Part shown: piece after piece, positions 25,201 through 60,473 of the stretch
Layout of the letters: the number at the start of each line of letters is the position of its first letter
Position numbering within the stretch: the stretch's first letter is position 1
Origin: Chromobotia macracanthus
Lineage: Eukaryota > Chordata > Actinopteri > Cypriniformes > Botiidae
Length of the DNA stretch: 64,000 nt
Direction of reading: 5' to 3'
Assembly (NCBI GenBank): GCA_036877525.1
Contig: JAZGTH010000062.1
Location: forward strand, 6,070,501-6,134,500
Translations under genes and position numbers: made by a program
The notes under the pieces: model-generated
The model's input: the letters and a program-made list of their open reading frames with translations, nothing else
Database searches by the model: none
What the model was told of the DNA's origin: nothing

Positions 25201-27500
25201 TTATTTTGTGCAGATCCAGAGGAGTTCCTCACTCTCATGATGCAGGAGGTTCTCTCTCTAGAACCTCCACTCAAACTGTGGTACCACACCATTTCAGTAT
25301 TTGTTATATAACAATATTTTATAATATTTGTCGCAATAGCAGTTCTGGTTCTAATTACGATTCTACTTAATTGTAGTCCCTCATGGTTCTTATTTTTGTT
25401 GAGAAAGCACAAAATGATGGATAATGATAGATCCTAACTACAGTATATTGTACCAGTACTGTACGTTCTTCATGAAGCATGTGTTTTTGTACAGTATTAT
25501 TTTATTCCAGCACAATTTTGTCTTCCTAATGTATCCTGGAGTATTTTAGTATAATATTACATATTTAGAATCCGTTAGGTTCTGACTGGGAACTGGTTTA
25601 TAATTTGTACTACTGTTGCAAATATAAATAATACTGTTCAAAAATGTTTTGAAATAGCATAAACGTTCCTTATGCTGAAAATGGGTTAATGTGGCCTTTA
25701 ACATTAAAGGACAAAACCTGCTATTTTTAATGCATTCATATCATTTTATCACATGATCTGTCTTTAGGAGTCAGTCAGGAAGTAAATGCAAAGTGCAAAG
25801 CTGCTACTACTACCAGATTTTTATGGATTACAACCATCATTTAGTACTGCCGACGGTTCAGCAGCTTCTGGAACATTCCTTTTACAGCAACGGTCTCAAA
25901 CTAGCAGAGGTATCAGACTTCCTGCTTGCTTTGTGTTTATATGTGTGTAGGATTCTACTTTCAGTTCTACATTTCCTTGCTCTGTTACAGTATTACAGTT
26001 CTGCAATGGTAAAATCTATTTAAATCTCTTATGGTTCGACAGTTCCTGCTTCACCAGCAGATGGCGCTGTTTACCTCTACTTCAATATCTCTGGTGTAAA
26101 TTGTAGAATGCTGTCAGTCTAGATGTTTAGATTAGCGTATGATCAATCAGTTATTCAGTATATGTTGTTTGTGTCTCCAGGTGCCTGCCTGTCTGATTCT
26201 TACTATGCCTCGCTCAGGAAAGAGTTTCAAAATGTTCCCCAAAATCATTCCTTCTATTGAACTGGATATCACTGGCCTTCTTTCTTATGGTAACTTGTTA
26301 TAAACATCTATACAGATATTAACATGTCAGGGCATTCACAGTTTGCTCTATGATGTCATCTGTAATATGTGTGTGTGTGTTTGTTTGTTTATTAGGTCCT
26401 CAGACATGCGTGTTGTGTGGTCAGCTCGCAGATGAAGAGTGTGCTGAATGCTTCAGAGACCCAGTTTTTAGTCACACAGGATTCAAATACTTCTGTTATA
26501 AATGTTATGCTCAGGTTAGGCCCTGAGATTTCCACATCCCCTCATTCTTCACATTACAACAAATTATACGTAAATGCAATTCCTTCTCAAAGAACTCATG
26601 TATTATCTTATCGTCTATAATACAAGCATTCAGGCTATCCATTTTATGAGCATATGTATTACCTTACAATTGAACCCATGACTTTGGCATGCGTTAGCAC
26701 CATCCTCTACCAGCTGAGCTACAGGATATATATAAATAATATATAATATAATATATAATTATAATATATAATATAATATATATATATAATAATATAATTT
26801 TTAGCAGTGCTTGAATTACAAATGACAGTGATGTTTCTGTTAAACTACTGTATATCTGATACATATTAGAGACATTTTATTGTATGTTATTTGTGATCCA
26901 TCAGTGCACCTGAAGGGAACACACAACACATGCCTGACTGAAAATGGAACTGATTTGTTATATTTACATATTACACCCGCTCTAGGTTCATTCCCACCGC
27001 CAGCGTCAATGTCATAAACCCTTAAGCCTACAGCTTCCTCAGGGCTACCCAAAGAGTCCAGGGTCTGATCCACACACTCCTCCACGAGAGAAACTAGAGC
27101 TCTTCGCTGTACTCTGCATTGAGACCAGCCACTATGTTTCTTTTGTCAAGTATGGACCGCAAGCTACTGACTGGATCTTCTTTGACAGTATGGCCGACCG
27201 GGTTGGTAAGTGAACATGTGCTTGGTTTGATTTTTAAAGTGACTGTGATGCTCATGCCACCAGAAGCATGGTTTGGTTTTTGTATAATAAGATTCATGCA
27301 CTATCATGTTTGTAGGTGAAGAAGATGGCTTCAATATCCCAGAAGTGCTGGCATGTCCTGAGGTGGCCCAGTATCTGAATATGCCTCTGGCTCAGCTAGC
27401 AAATCAGGTGCCCCGAGAGATGGAAGGAGTGGCTAAACGACTCTTCTGTGACGGTTACATGTACCTTTATCAGAGCCGAAGTATGTCTCTTTATCGCTGA
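22212..27500 (+). CDS. cyldl: CYLD-like ubiquitin carboxyl-terminal hydrolase
   Basis: A cysteine deubiquitinase of the CYLD family, which removes K63-linked and linear ubiquitin chains and restrains NF-kB/JNK signalling. Fourteen coding exons: 22212-22649, 22729-22992, 23221-23302, 23389-23561, 23676-23826, 23977-24100, 24746-24856, 24947-25038, 25214-25277 (or 25280), 25768-25909, 26181-26289, 26396-26514, 26986-27205 and 27316-27500. All phases join, giving about 757 residues. CAP-Gly domains lie near 105-185, 198-250 and 283-355. The USP domain starts near 390, with catalytic Cys403 in NSCYMDS, His672 in ETSHYVSF and Asp690 in FFDSMAD. A zinc module (Cys588/591/599/602/617/620 plus histidines) interrupts the USP fold as in CYLD. 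The C-terminus SMSLYR matches the family's MSLYK. Human CYLD has 956 residues; here the segment between CAP-Gly 2 and 3 is nearly gone. The only uncertain splice is the end of exon 9. Confidence 0.93.
23303..23388 (+). other. 86-base cyldl intron where CYLD's linker is encoded
   Basis: This short GT-AG intron separates the end of CAP-Gly 2 (PLDYVIKEELLNK) from the lead-in to CAP-Gly 3 (DEIEKMDIFQDP). In CYLD this position holds about 200 residues that carry the TRAF2- and NEMO-binding and phosphorylated segments. With only 86 bases there is no room for hidden exons, so the loss is real in this gene model. Confidence 0.85.
26623..26726 (-). repeat. tRNA-derived SINE (inverted), inside cyldl intron 12
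   Basis: It contains GAACCCATGACTTTGGCATG and ends in CTACCAGCTGAGCTACAGGA, the reverse of the tRNA-like B and A boxes. It sits 109 bases after the exon ending at 26514 and is followed by an AT-rich tract. Confidence 0.65.
26727..26802. repeat. AT-rich low-complexity tract
   Basis: A mix of ATATAA and AATATAT units directly follows the SINE copy in cyldl intron 12. Such tracts often grow from the SINE tail or nearby simple sequence. Confidence 0.8.
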
Positions 27501-30500
27501 TTAAATTTAAGCTCAACACATGCAGTAAATGCAAACTTGCAATCTAATTACCAGTTACTACTTAGTACTAAATAGTAAATAACAGTGTACTGCTCAGGTG
27601 AGTGGTACAAGCTTATTTAACATGCTGGATAGGGATGATGCGGCTGATACTCCTTAACTGATTTAGACAACTCGTATTTGCCTTGTGTTTGTAGAAATAC
27701 ATTATAAAAATGTGCTACTCTTTGCTACTCTTCTGGTAATCTTTAATTCTTACAAACAATGTTTTTCTGTCTTTTTTATTGTTGATGGCTTGCCACTGCA
27801 AATATTCTGTTTGTAGAAAGGGAGTCAAGATTTTTGTTTTCATTTAATATCAATAGGATACATATTTAAGTAAAATAAATATTTGTAAGTCCTACTGTAA
27901 TGTTTCTTTAAAACTCAAAGGTTTGAGTGCCTATGGGACTTACTTTCCAATTGTTATTGGTTTTTTAGGATCATTTATTAAATTCTATATTGTGCTCTCT
28001 GACAACTGAATAACATTATGAGCTGTATGTAATGCCAGTGTCATAAATTATCTGTCTAAATGTTTTGATTTATTGTACTAGACATCCATTCATTATATAC
28101 GCTGTCTCCTGAAAATTTGGTTTGCCTGTTGTTCTAGTGCATTTGATTTAATTCCTATTAAAAAAGATCAACCAATAAATAAATGTGTTTTGACAGCAAC
28201 ATCGTTATGAAGAACTACATCCTCTACTTCCTCTCTCAGTTTGTGCTTGTGTGAGAGCCACACAGATCTAATATAAGCTCATTACATTCCTCGCCTTGTC
28301 AAACCAGGATAAGTCAAACCTGGATGAGTTTTTGCTTGTTTGTGTCATTTCCTGTCACATTCTCACCCTAATTAATTATCTTCCCCTGTAAATTGATTTA
28401 TATCATCATCTGTTCTGTAAACCTTTATAAACACTGTAGTTGTTGAGACGGGCAGAAAGGGGCAAACAGGGAAGGCAATGAGATCCATTTATAAGACTGA
28501 ATAAGTCAAAGTGCTTTTCGATAAAACTCGTGACAAAGCTAAAAGATTTAGATCAAGGTAACCGGTAACTAAGAGGCTTCATTGTAACCATTTACACTAA
28601 ATTGTAATATTTACTTTCTTTTCAGGGATAAATTCCTGAAAGACTATTTTTCGGTTCTTTAATCCATGCAAGATTTCAGGCATTTGTACATAAATACAAT
28701 ACAGAAGGTTCCTGAAACTGTTTCAAGAATTAAGGAACATATAATAAAAGGTGACTGTATAAACGTAAAACCCCCACACAGAAGATGTACATTTTCTTTC
28801 TGTTTCCCATTTTCCCTTTCCATGAAAACTGTTTCCTTTTTATATGCATGCTGTCATTGTGAACCCTATTGAACTCCTTTAGTACAAAGAATGCACTATA
28901 CATGAATGCACAGCTAACACATGCTATATCCACAAAGCACTGTCAAATGCAGTGTGAAGAGGAGACTTATGATCAACAGCAGTGCAGTACAGACAGGAAA
29001 TGCACTAATGCCTGGCTTTAAATCAATACGATACTCTATGCGTGATAACTTCATTATGCTTAGCACTGTGGTTTAATAGAATTACCTGCAGCGAACACAA
29101 AAATTATTTAAAATTTGTCAGTCCATTCTATTAAGTACATGTTTCATGACTTGTTACTGTCAATTGTTATACAGCTTAATCGTTTGTTTTAGCACGGATA
29201 TTTGCTTAGAAGTGTGTAATTTTTGTGCCAAACAGAATTGCAGTCTGTTTTAAATAAGTGGCCTAACAGGGCTGAGCATACAACATTGGCTTAAGATCAA
29301 CCAATAGCCAATGGGATGGGATTACCTGTTGATCTGACCAATGGAAGATGGAGGGAGTGTTTTAAAAACATGTTCGGAAACAATCATTATTTTGCTATTA
29401 TTTAGTGCTATAAGTGGTACAGAAATTACACACCGCCTTAGAATATAGAATAGTTAATCCACAAAATAATCTTAGGAAAATAAAAAAGCATTGGTTTCTG
29501 ATACTAGACATTTTATGATCAGAAATAATGAGCATGGAAAAGAAGGAAAAGAGGAATTAAAAATGAGTAAGCTGCTTATTGCATCATGAAGTAAAGGTTA
29601 TTAAGTGATGTCTGGTAAAAAGAGGTTACTAGGGAAACCATAAAGGTTGTGCTAGACCATTAAGAGATACTCTATCAACCTGCTTGACCTTACACGCCGG
29701 TGCTACATGCCAGTGATAATAAATAGAGAGAGAAATAACAGGGCTATGAAAGACCCTACTGAGATGATCAAAGGAGAAAAAACAAAGGACCGTCCTCAAA
29801 ATGTCACAAGTGCTAGATTCTAGAACTAGCGGGAACATACTTTTAGCACCCTTTACACCCTCATTATATTGTAATATTTAATCTTCAGGCTAGCCACAGA
29901 TGAATGATATAAGTGATAAATGATTCCATCATTTTTTGACCATAATTATATATTTATAAGGATATATTTTTATTGTGAAATACATTTATAAAATGTGTCA
30001 TAAAAGAAACAAAAAATAGTTTCTTCTATGCACATTCACAAGGTCATGGGAAACCACAAACAATGTTTATTTGTGTCATAAAACCTAATGTATCAAGTTC
30101 CTGTCACTTGTATTATAGTATACCACAAAATTAGACAAATTATTATTATTAAAAAGTTGAAAAATAGATTTTTGATTATTTCCAGTCACAAAATTGCATT
30201 GCACAGAACTGTCGATAGACATTTTAGGTCAATCAGTAGCTTTTCAAGTGATTCAGTTTGGGCTCTGGCCTTCTTTTATAGTTTTGCTGTGTGCTTGAGT
30301 TCTCTGTCCCTCTGGAAAATAAATCTTCAACCTAAATGCAGATTTGGTTGACAGAAACAGGTTATTTTCAAGGATTTTTCTGTTTCTGGCCCCATTAAAT
30401 GTTTTACATTTCTTTCACTTTTTTCAAGCAACAGAGCAATATGATGCTGTAATACAGAATATGTGGTCATTTCACAACAGCTATGAATTTAGCTTATCCA

Positions 30501-30577
30501 AGTCAGAACTATCCATTTTATAAACAACTGTTAGCCATGTTTAATCAGTCAAGTAAGATTAGTAAACATTAAATCAT

Positions 30578-30712
30578 TTTACATTTATGCATTTGGCAGG
30601 CACTTTTAATCCAAAGCAACTTATAGAGCATTGTGTGTGTGTGTTTCCTGGGAATCGAACCCACAACCTTTGTGCTGCTAACAAAAGCTTTACTAATTGA
30701 GTTACAGGAACA
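30578..30712 (-). repeat. tRNA-derived SINE (inverted), best-preserved copy
   Basis: It reads from the tail ACATTTATGCATTTGGCAGG and CTTTTAATCCAAAGCAACTT to CTGGGAATCGAACCCACAAC (inverse B box) and ATTGAGTTACAGGAAC (inverse A box). Both ends and both promoter boxes are visible, so it can serve as the reference for the other copies in this window. Confidence 0.75.
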
Positions 30713-32740
30713 TTCAACAGAATGATCAAAAACAGGAACTCTCTACGTTTAATGACAAACCAAAGAGGAACTTAAATTTTAGGCTTTATAAAGAATACTA
30801 ACTAAATATCTGTTTTTTGATGACCTCACTCTGTTCTCATCATTGTCAATTTGAACTCATGTTCAAAACCAAAGAAATATGAGAAACGTGAGAAGAGACC
30901 TCTTCAAGTCTCTCATTTTGTTAACAGTTCAAACATGCACTGATAGTATTACCATAAAATCAGCACTTTTCCGTAAGAGAGTGTCAGCATTTATTGGGGT
31001 TTGGGCAACAAACCGGTGCACATGTTTCTTTTATCAATCCTTTCCTTTCATCTTCCTTCATCTGTAAGTTATTCTTGATGCACTTCAATGAGGAATGTGT
31101 TTGATCTCCATGTCTGTTAGAAAGTTCAGCTTATGATCAGCACAATTTAGTGACCTTTGCTGCTTCAGGGAGATTGGAATGTACAGTATAGGACACTATG
31201 AAGGTTTTCATTGATGGAAAAACCAATATTAGATGACACAATACAGGGTTAGATGAATCAACCAATCGATCTGTCTATCTACCTAGCCAAATAAAAATGA
31301 TAAATATGTTTCTTTATATCCATTTAGTCACCTGTTATCTTTAGAATGAAAAGCCATAAACACCTGTGAAAATTACATGTGTGCTGTAATTGCATATTGT
31401 TTAATGTCAAGTTAGGGTATTACTATCTTATATGGTTAGAAATTACATTCTCATAATTTTCCACTGCCTGTTCTCATGAGGCTGGACAGTGTGTATTTAT
31501 CATAGAGAACAGAGAAGAGTATATTAGAGCCACTGGCCTTTGCCTTATGAGGTGATCCCGACAACTGTGACATTCGAAGGGCCACTGCATCCTACTGCAT
31601 CCTAACATTTCTGATAGAGATCTTTATGTGAAACAGTTATGTGCTTTCTAGATCACAAAGCACAACAATTAACTATAAAGGACGTTTTTTCTGTTATAGA
31701 AAAGAGTAAGTGTTCAAAACTGTCTCCTTACCTTACTTAATTCGCAACGCTAGGTTTATAATAATGATTTATATTCTGAGTTGTCAGGTCTGACTTCACA
31801 ATGTCTGTTGTGAAGACAACTCACAACTTCATTCATCTGCAAGGTTCAGATGAAGACCAGCTACTATGTGTTTGTGGGTGCTGAGGACGAAGGAAGAAAA
31901 TAACTGCAAATAACTTGCAGTTTTTACAGTGTATCAACAGTATGTAGTTTTATTAAAAATGTTGCCTTACTAATGCCCCCTTCACTGACCACTCTCAACA
32001 GCTGTGTTTTATCCATGTGGGTAAGCTCCGTGGCAACAAATGGAATGAAATAATCAGCATAAAGTCAACTATGAAGTTTGCCTGTGACCCTATAGGGTAA
32101 CAAAGGGAAATTATCATTCAATTCAGAAAACTAGGTCACTGAATGCCTCTATTGAGGGGCTGCTGCAAAGCTCATAAGCTTGAAGGTGCTCATCACACCA
32201 TACAGTCATGAGTCTGCATACAAAAACTACATCAGTATTGATTACTGCAATTTGTGCAATCTGTAGGTAAGCCTGAGCATGATCCAACAGAAGCTACCTT
32301 CCTTCTGTGTACTGGGGCATAAATAATAAATAATGGCTGATGATGTTACAAGTTTACTTTGATTGCCATTCAATTCATATAGCCTGTACATGTGCAAATG
32401 CACATGGAATCGTTTGTTTAATCTGAGAACTTCTAGGAAAATTCTTTGATAGCGGTATTCTGAGCCTCAAGGGAAAAGTGCTTTCTTGATTATCCTCTTT
32501 CTTGCTTGATCATTTTAAGATTTTAAAAAAGGTTTCCTTTTTTTAGTTTGTCTGAAAAAAGTATGACCCTTTTCAGTTTGGCACATTTTTCTTTTGTCCT
32601 TTCTTAATAGATGATGGAACAGATTTATTTCTGTATTGCATTTTGTTTTGCTGTACAAAATCTGCATACATTTTACATGTACAATGTATAGTGTTACACT
32701 ATATACAAAATATATTATAATTATATAAATTATAAACAAA

Positions 32741-32816
32741 TCAGTATGTGTGTTCCCTGAAAATCAAACTCATGATCTTAGCATTGCTTGTGCAATGCTC
32801 TACAAGTTACCGGAAC
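32741..32816 (-). repeat. tRNA-derived SINE head, truncated
   Basis: Contains GTTCCCTGAAAATCAAACTC and GCAATGCTCTACAAGTTACC, the decayed inverse tRNA-like head. The tail is missing. Confidence 0.5.
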
Positions 32817-33359
32817 AGCCAGATCAATCCCTCCCTATATAGTCAAAGATAACAAGACTGCATATTAGTAGTGAGAATATTTTTTCCCAGTGAGATCAAT
32901 GTGAGATCTATAAAGTAGGTGAGTTTTGAAGAGATGCATCTCGAATCTTTTTTAAATGAGACTGGAGAGCCATTTTATACACTTCCATCCATAAGGATCA
33001 AAGACAGAAAAATTTCTAAACCTGGAAAAGAAGGAACCTTCTGTGTAAAGAAAAGATCTTTTTATGCACAATATTTTTATTACACAATAAACACATGCCT
33101 AAATAGAACAATGACTGATGGCAAACAATAATCTTTGTTATGTTGCTGTCTGAGCACTGATTAGAAATAACATCTCTACTGTGTTTGACCAGAGGAAAAA
33201 GACAGAATCTAATGATAATCTCTGGAAGCAGTACAAGTAGACATGCACATAACACCTGCTGTCTAATCCTCCAGGTTCCCCTCCTACACACACACGCAAT
33301 TATTCCAAGGTTGTTGATATAGCAAAGAAAAACCCTGTTTCTTTGTGCGGCGCACTTAA

Positions 33360-33700
33360 TTACACCTAGACAGTGGCCGTGGTCTGAGGCAGCACTTTGC
33401 ACACTTGTATTTACACATACCAGCCATGCAGTGTACAGAGCTACATGCTCATAATAATTGCGTTCTCTAGCTAACCATTAATTTGCGTCCCATGAAGCCA
33501 TCTGCTTGGCTCTAAGCAGATCTCAGATTCTCATTTTATCTCCATTGACCAAAACAATGCTTTGATAAATAATTAGAAAGGGAGGGCGTTGTGTTTGAAA
33601 AGGATTTTATTCTAAGAGCTATTTTGTGGTCTTGCTAATTGATTTATTGTCACTTTTGCTAGAGAGCTTTGGTTTGATGTTGCTTAGTAGCACGAATGCA
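33360..33700. promoter_or_regulatory. Candidate conserved intergenic element
   Basis: A repeat-free, complex stretch containing AACCATTAATTTGCG near 33475, CAAAACAATGCTTTGA near 33550 (SOX-like ACAATG) and ATAATTAGAAAGG near 33568 (homeodomain-like). It is about 4.3 kb upstream of the receptor start codon. It has no coding frame of note. Regulatory function is inferred from composition only. Confidence 0.3.
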
Positions 33701-34062
33701 GATAACATTTGTGCTGCCTTTTGTACGACTGGAACTGGTGGCTAGGATTGTTATCTGACAGCATAAGGTTCACAAGTTCACCTGTTTATGAAGGTAATAG
33801 TATAATGAAGGTAAACAGATGTGGCTTGCTATCCATGGTTGAAATGTATGTGAATTAATGTGTATAGCATTTACAATAGTGGTTTCAGACATTTGGACTT
33901 CACTGCATGTCAGTGTCTGATATGTAGGACACAGTCTGGTTGTACACAATGACTTGTATGTTAATGTAAGCTATCATATCAATGTTTCAAGAGGGGGTTT
34001 CCTAAGTGCTATTGAAGTATTTGCTTTTCTTAGTGTGAATACATTTAGGCATAACTGCATTA

Positions 34063-34335
34063 GGGCAGTTGTGGCCTAATAGTTACAGAGTTTGACTTGT
34101 AACCCAAAGGTTGCAGGTTTGATTTCCACTGATGGCAGGAAATGAGCGAGGCACCTTTCTGCCAATTGCTCTCTGGGTGCTGCAGTGATAGCTGCCCACT
34201 GCTCCAGGTGTGTGGGTGTGTGTTCACAACTTGCAGTGTGTGTGTTCACTCCTCAACGATATGGGTTAAATGAAGAGGTCACATTTCATGTTGGGTTATC
34301 ATACCTTGACAAAAACATCACTTTCACTTCACTTC
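34063..34335 (+). repeat. Second tRNA-derived SINE family, near full length
   Basis: It starts with GGGCAGTTGTGGCCTAATAG (A box) and continues with AAGGTTGCAGGTTTGATTTCC (B box). A body with GCTGCCCACTGCTCCAGGTG and GTGTGTTCAC repeats follows, and it ends in CATCACTTTCACTTCACTTC. This organisation matches a widespread fish SINE with a CACTTT-rich end (recalled). It belongs to a different family from the TGCATTTGGCAG-tailed copies. Confidence 0.75.
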
Positions 34336-36046
34336 AAAAGATCTAGGGACCTAAATTTAAAAAGGCAAGGCGCAAAATAATTCTGAAGATATGAATTTCA
34401 GAAAAAGCAGTTATGATAAACTACAAGTTGTTTTTGTAATACAGCACATGCTAATCAACTAAGACAATACATCAGCCACTGAGGTAAACAAGAACTCCAT
34501 CCAACCAGCATTAGAGTTGACCTTTGTGTCACATTGCATGTATTTGTATAAATTAACGCCACTTAAATATACACTAGCAGCATCTCTCCACGCAAGAGCA
34601 CACAGTTTAAATTGCAATTGACCAGGTTACTAGCTCTGCTCCATAACATCATGAAGAGCGCAATAACACGACTGAAATGTCTCACAAATTTCCACAATTT
34701 AACTTTAGTACTTAATGTAATGACAGATCAGAAACATTTGTGACTCTCGGGGGACAATGAGATTCACAACAGCTTGACTGCAGCTTCTATTATTTCTAAA
34801 ATCTATAAATGACTCAATAATTGTTCTGACACCTTAATTAAACTGACAAGTTTATCAGTAATGTTTTTTTCCACTGACCTGCCTCACAAGTCTCCCTGCT
34901 TGTGTTTGCATCCATGTTCCTAATTAATTATGAATTGCATGAAATACAATAAAATATTATGTTAAATGAAAAAAACTAATTGTGTTAAAAAAATAATAAA
35001 AATCTTTTTGGGAAAGGATTCTTCAACCATCAAACATTTATATACAATATATGTGACTTTTAATGTGCGGCTAAGTGTTTAGATTTAAAAAAAACAACAT
35101 GATGACACTTCTGAGAGTTGATGCCATTTCCATTTAGGTGGTTATTTAAGGTCCTTAAAAGTTTTAAATTTAGCCTCATGAAAGCACAACCCAGTGGGCA
35201 TTTTTATTTTTGTGCTTTATGGAAACTTCTGAGGAATGAGAAGTTCTATTCTGACCAAAAATGGGGTCTGTTGTTTGCTATATATAAAAGAGAGCAAGTG
35301 AGAGAGAAAGAGAGCCAAAAGAAAGTAGTTACTGTATTTTTTAAGTCAAAAATGCATCTGGCCATGAGTCACAGAGCTGTATTGTAAGTATACATCACAG
35401 AATGAGTGTTTTCCACACGGTCTCATTGATCTTTATGTTTAAATCAGGTTTTCAGTCATACTTTATATTAACATTTCGGACACTCTTACTTTAAGACTAA
35501 TGGACTTATTTCTCTCTCATTCTTTTGTCTCAGCATGACAGGCAGCTGGACGCAATGGGGGGGTTTGTTGTCCAGCTAGGATAATATTTTCCCCAGCTGG
35601 ACATCAAATATATATGTAGAGTGTTGTTTTCCCGCCTAATCAACACAGATGCTCAATAGCCACAAGTTCACTTGTGATAATCTTTGCTTTTTTTGTTAAC
35701 TATGCACACTGCCGGTTCAGCCAAGAGACAAAAGACAATCACAATCAGACGATGAAACTAAAAGAGGCTAAATGGGGCAATTAAATGACCTGATAACTAA
35801 GAAAACATACAGACTGTAATTTCAGTTTGGGGAAAGATAAGAGAGACCAAAATAAAAAATGTGTGAAAGGCATGCATAACAATTTATCATATTATACAAT
35901 TAACTGACCAATTACTGAGAGAGGGTGAAGGTCTCTCGCTTTGAGCTTTCTTCCACTGGAGCTTTTGCATATATTTGTGATCTCATTAAATTCCTTTAAC
36001 CTTGCAACCTAAAAATGGCACAATTCACAGAAGCAAGAGTTTTTTT

Positions 36047-36176
36047 TACATTTATGCATTGAGCAGACACTTTTAATCAAAGCTCCTTAAAGTGCATTCA
36101 GGGTCCTTAGGGATACAACTAATCAAAACCATAACCTTGGTGTTGCTAGTGCCATTCCCTACCAGATGAGCTATAT
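36047..36176 (-). repeat. tRNA-derived SINE (inverted), degenerate
   Basis: Reads from ACATTTATGCATTGAGCAGA and ACTTTTAATCAAAGCTCCTT to CCCTACCAGATGAGCTATA on the plus strand. It has the same layout as the copy at 30578. Confidence 0.65.
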
Positions 36177-37134
36177 AGAGAAGCAACTCAAAAAGGTTCA
36201 AAAAGCTGTATCTTGTAATTCCAGTACATTTTTACTGCCATTTCTATACAACTATTTGAATAAGATAAGAACCCCATGTCAGGAAACAACTTCAACATGA
36301 CCAAAAAGGATATTTAAAGGGGACAGTGGTTTTAGACATCGTCTCCATTGCACATCATCCATGAATCTGAATTGGATTTAGACCTGCAGTGATATTCAGC
36401 TTGGATGCACAAAAAGATTCTGATCGCTTGAGCTGGGAATATCAGTGGCCAGAATATACAGACAAGCCACATTCTACCAGAAGCTTTTCCTGCAGAGTGA
36501 TAAATGTTATGGATATCTTACATGCTTTTGGAACCACTAGCCCAATATTTCAAAATAATAATTTCCTTAATGAATAATGATTTACATGCAGGTCTTACAA
36601 CACAAAATATATTTTGTGCTGTCAATGTACAACTCTGATTACTCAATGGAAGTTTTAAAATATCAGATTTCTGATACACCTCGATAGGCCTAAATTATAA
36701 CAAGCTCAAGGCAGAGATAACTGCTGACTTCCAGAGATAGTCCCTGTTGAAATTGTCTCTGGAGAGCTTATTCTCAATTATTAAAATGAATGTCCTTGGT
36801 GGATCTAGCAGCACCATCTAATTATGATAAGAAACTTCACACTTTACCTGCCAAAAATTATAGTGAATAAAACACACGCACAGACTCAAATCCTCAAATA
36901 AAAGCAGGAACATGTAGACATCTGATCGAGCACAAGTGAATGAGTGAAGTTTTGTATAGCAGAGGAAATACTGGCTTTTGTATTATAAAAGAAGACCAAT
37001 TTTCACTATAGATTAATTAAAACAAAGACCAAATGACCAGAAGACCATCTGAGTATTCCTGGACATCCATCTGTCTTTTAAAACTTATCTTATGTTTTAA
37101 AGGCAGTGAAATAAAGTTAATATTAAAATATTAT

Positions 37135-37136
<2 letters not shown>

Positions 37137-37166
<30 letters not shown>
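37137..37166. repeat. (CT)n microsatellite
   Basis: About 14 CT units in the intergenic region upstream of the receptor gene. Confidence 0.9.
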
Positions 37167-37169
<3 letters not shown>

Positions 37170-37689
37170 GTTTCTGGAAGTCTGCAGCTGGGATCCCCCT
37201 CAATCCTATATTGATTACAAATTAAAAGTAGTTTAGTAATGTACAATTTAACCTTAATCTGTGTAAATTAATGTCAACAAAAGAAACAAAAAGGTGCATG
37301 TATGCAACTGTAATGTGGAACAATTAATTAATAGAGTTGTTACACAAACACAGAGCAAATACAGTACATCAAATATTAGTGTATGTACTCATGTGTATTT
37401 GTCACTCTCACAATTGTGACTAATGCCATCACCAGCTTTTGGGATGTTATAGCCAAATAAAAAAAATAAATAAAAACTTTTTGATGATGTCAGGTCTGAA
37501 CGCACAGTTCTGCCGTCATATATAAGGATACATTCCCCAGAAACATATTTCCTGATCTAAAATGAATAACAAGTACTTATCCAGTGCTTAGTTCATGTAA
37601 GGATACTATTGATCAATGCATATATGATGCGAAACTTAGAAGGTGCCAGTTTTGCCAGGCTTGTTGGGCATCAGTTGTCTAAACGTGTT

Positions 37690-37984
37690 ATTTTATCGAT
37701 GCCACTGCTGGAAAGTCTCTCGGTTTTAGTGAGCCGGTGAGCGCGTCCGTGCGTAAAGGGGTGGCGCGCTTCTCCACACGCAACGCGTTTAATGCCCAGT
37801 GTGCGCTGGATTGGGATAGCGACAGGTTGTTCACAGTTTCACAAGGAAGTATAACACGATTTAAGTACAAATGTTACAAGCTGTAAAGTAGATCATGTGC
37901 GTTTGGGCTGAACTCCTGGGAAGGCTGCTGTTGTGTTTGATTAGACACTAACAAACCTGATTTCTTTTGACCGGAGTCCTAATC
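37690..37984 (+). promoter_or_regulatory. CpG-rich promoter / 5' UTR of the class B receptor gene
   Basis: Between about 37720 and 37815 CpGs cluster strongly (GAGCGCGTCCGTGCG, GGTGGCGCGCTTC, CGCAACGCGTTTAA), against a CpG-poor background. This lies about 170-260 bases before the receptor ATG at 37985, where a promoter or 5' UTR is expected. No TATA box is evident. An in-frame stop 45 bases before the ATG supports the start chosen. Confidence 0.55.

Positions 37985-60473
<22,489 letters not shown>

Larger units (their letters stand above)
27501..37689. other. Intergenic region between cyldl and the receptor gene
   Basis: The first few hundred bases are presumably cyldl 3' UTR. AATAAA-type signals occur near 27873 and in the AATAAATAAATG run near 28172, but the poly(A) site cannot be fixed. 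No coding exon was recognised. The rest is AT-rich unique sequence with SINE copies (listed separately), a CT microsatellite at 37137-37166, and one complex block at 33360-33700 that may be regulatory. Confidence 0.6.

Noticed and set aside
33016..33402. 128-codon minus-strand frame
   Set aside because: No domain or transmembrane/transposase signature, and it overlaps a likely non-coding regulatory block.
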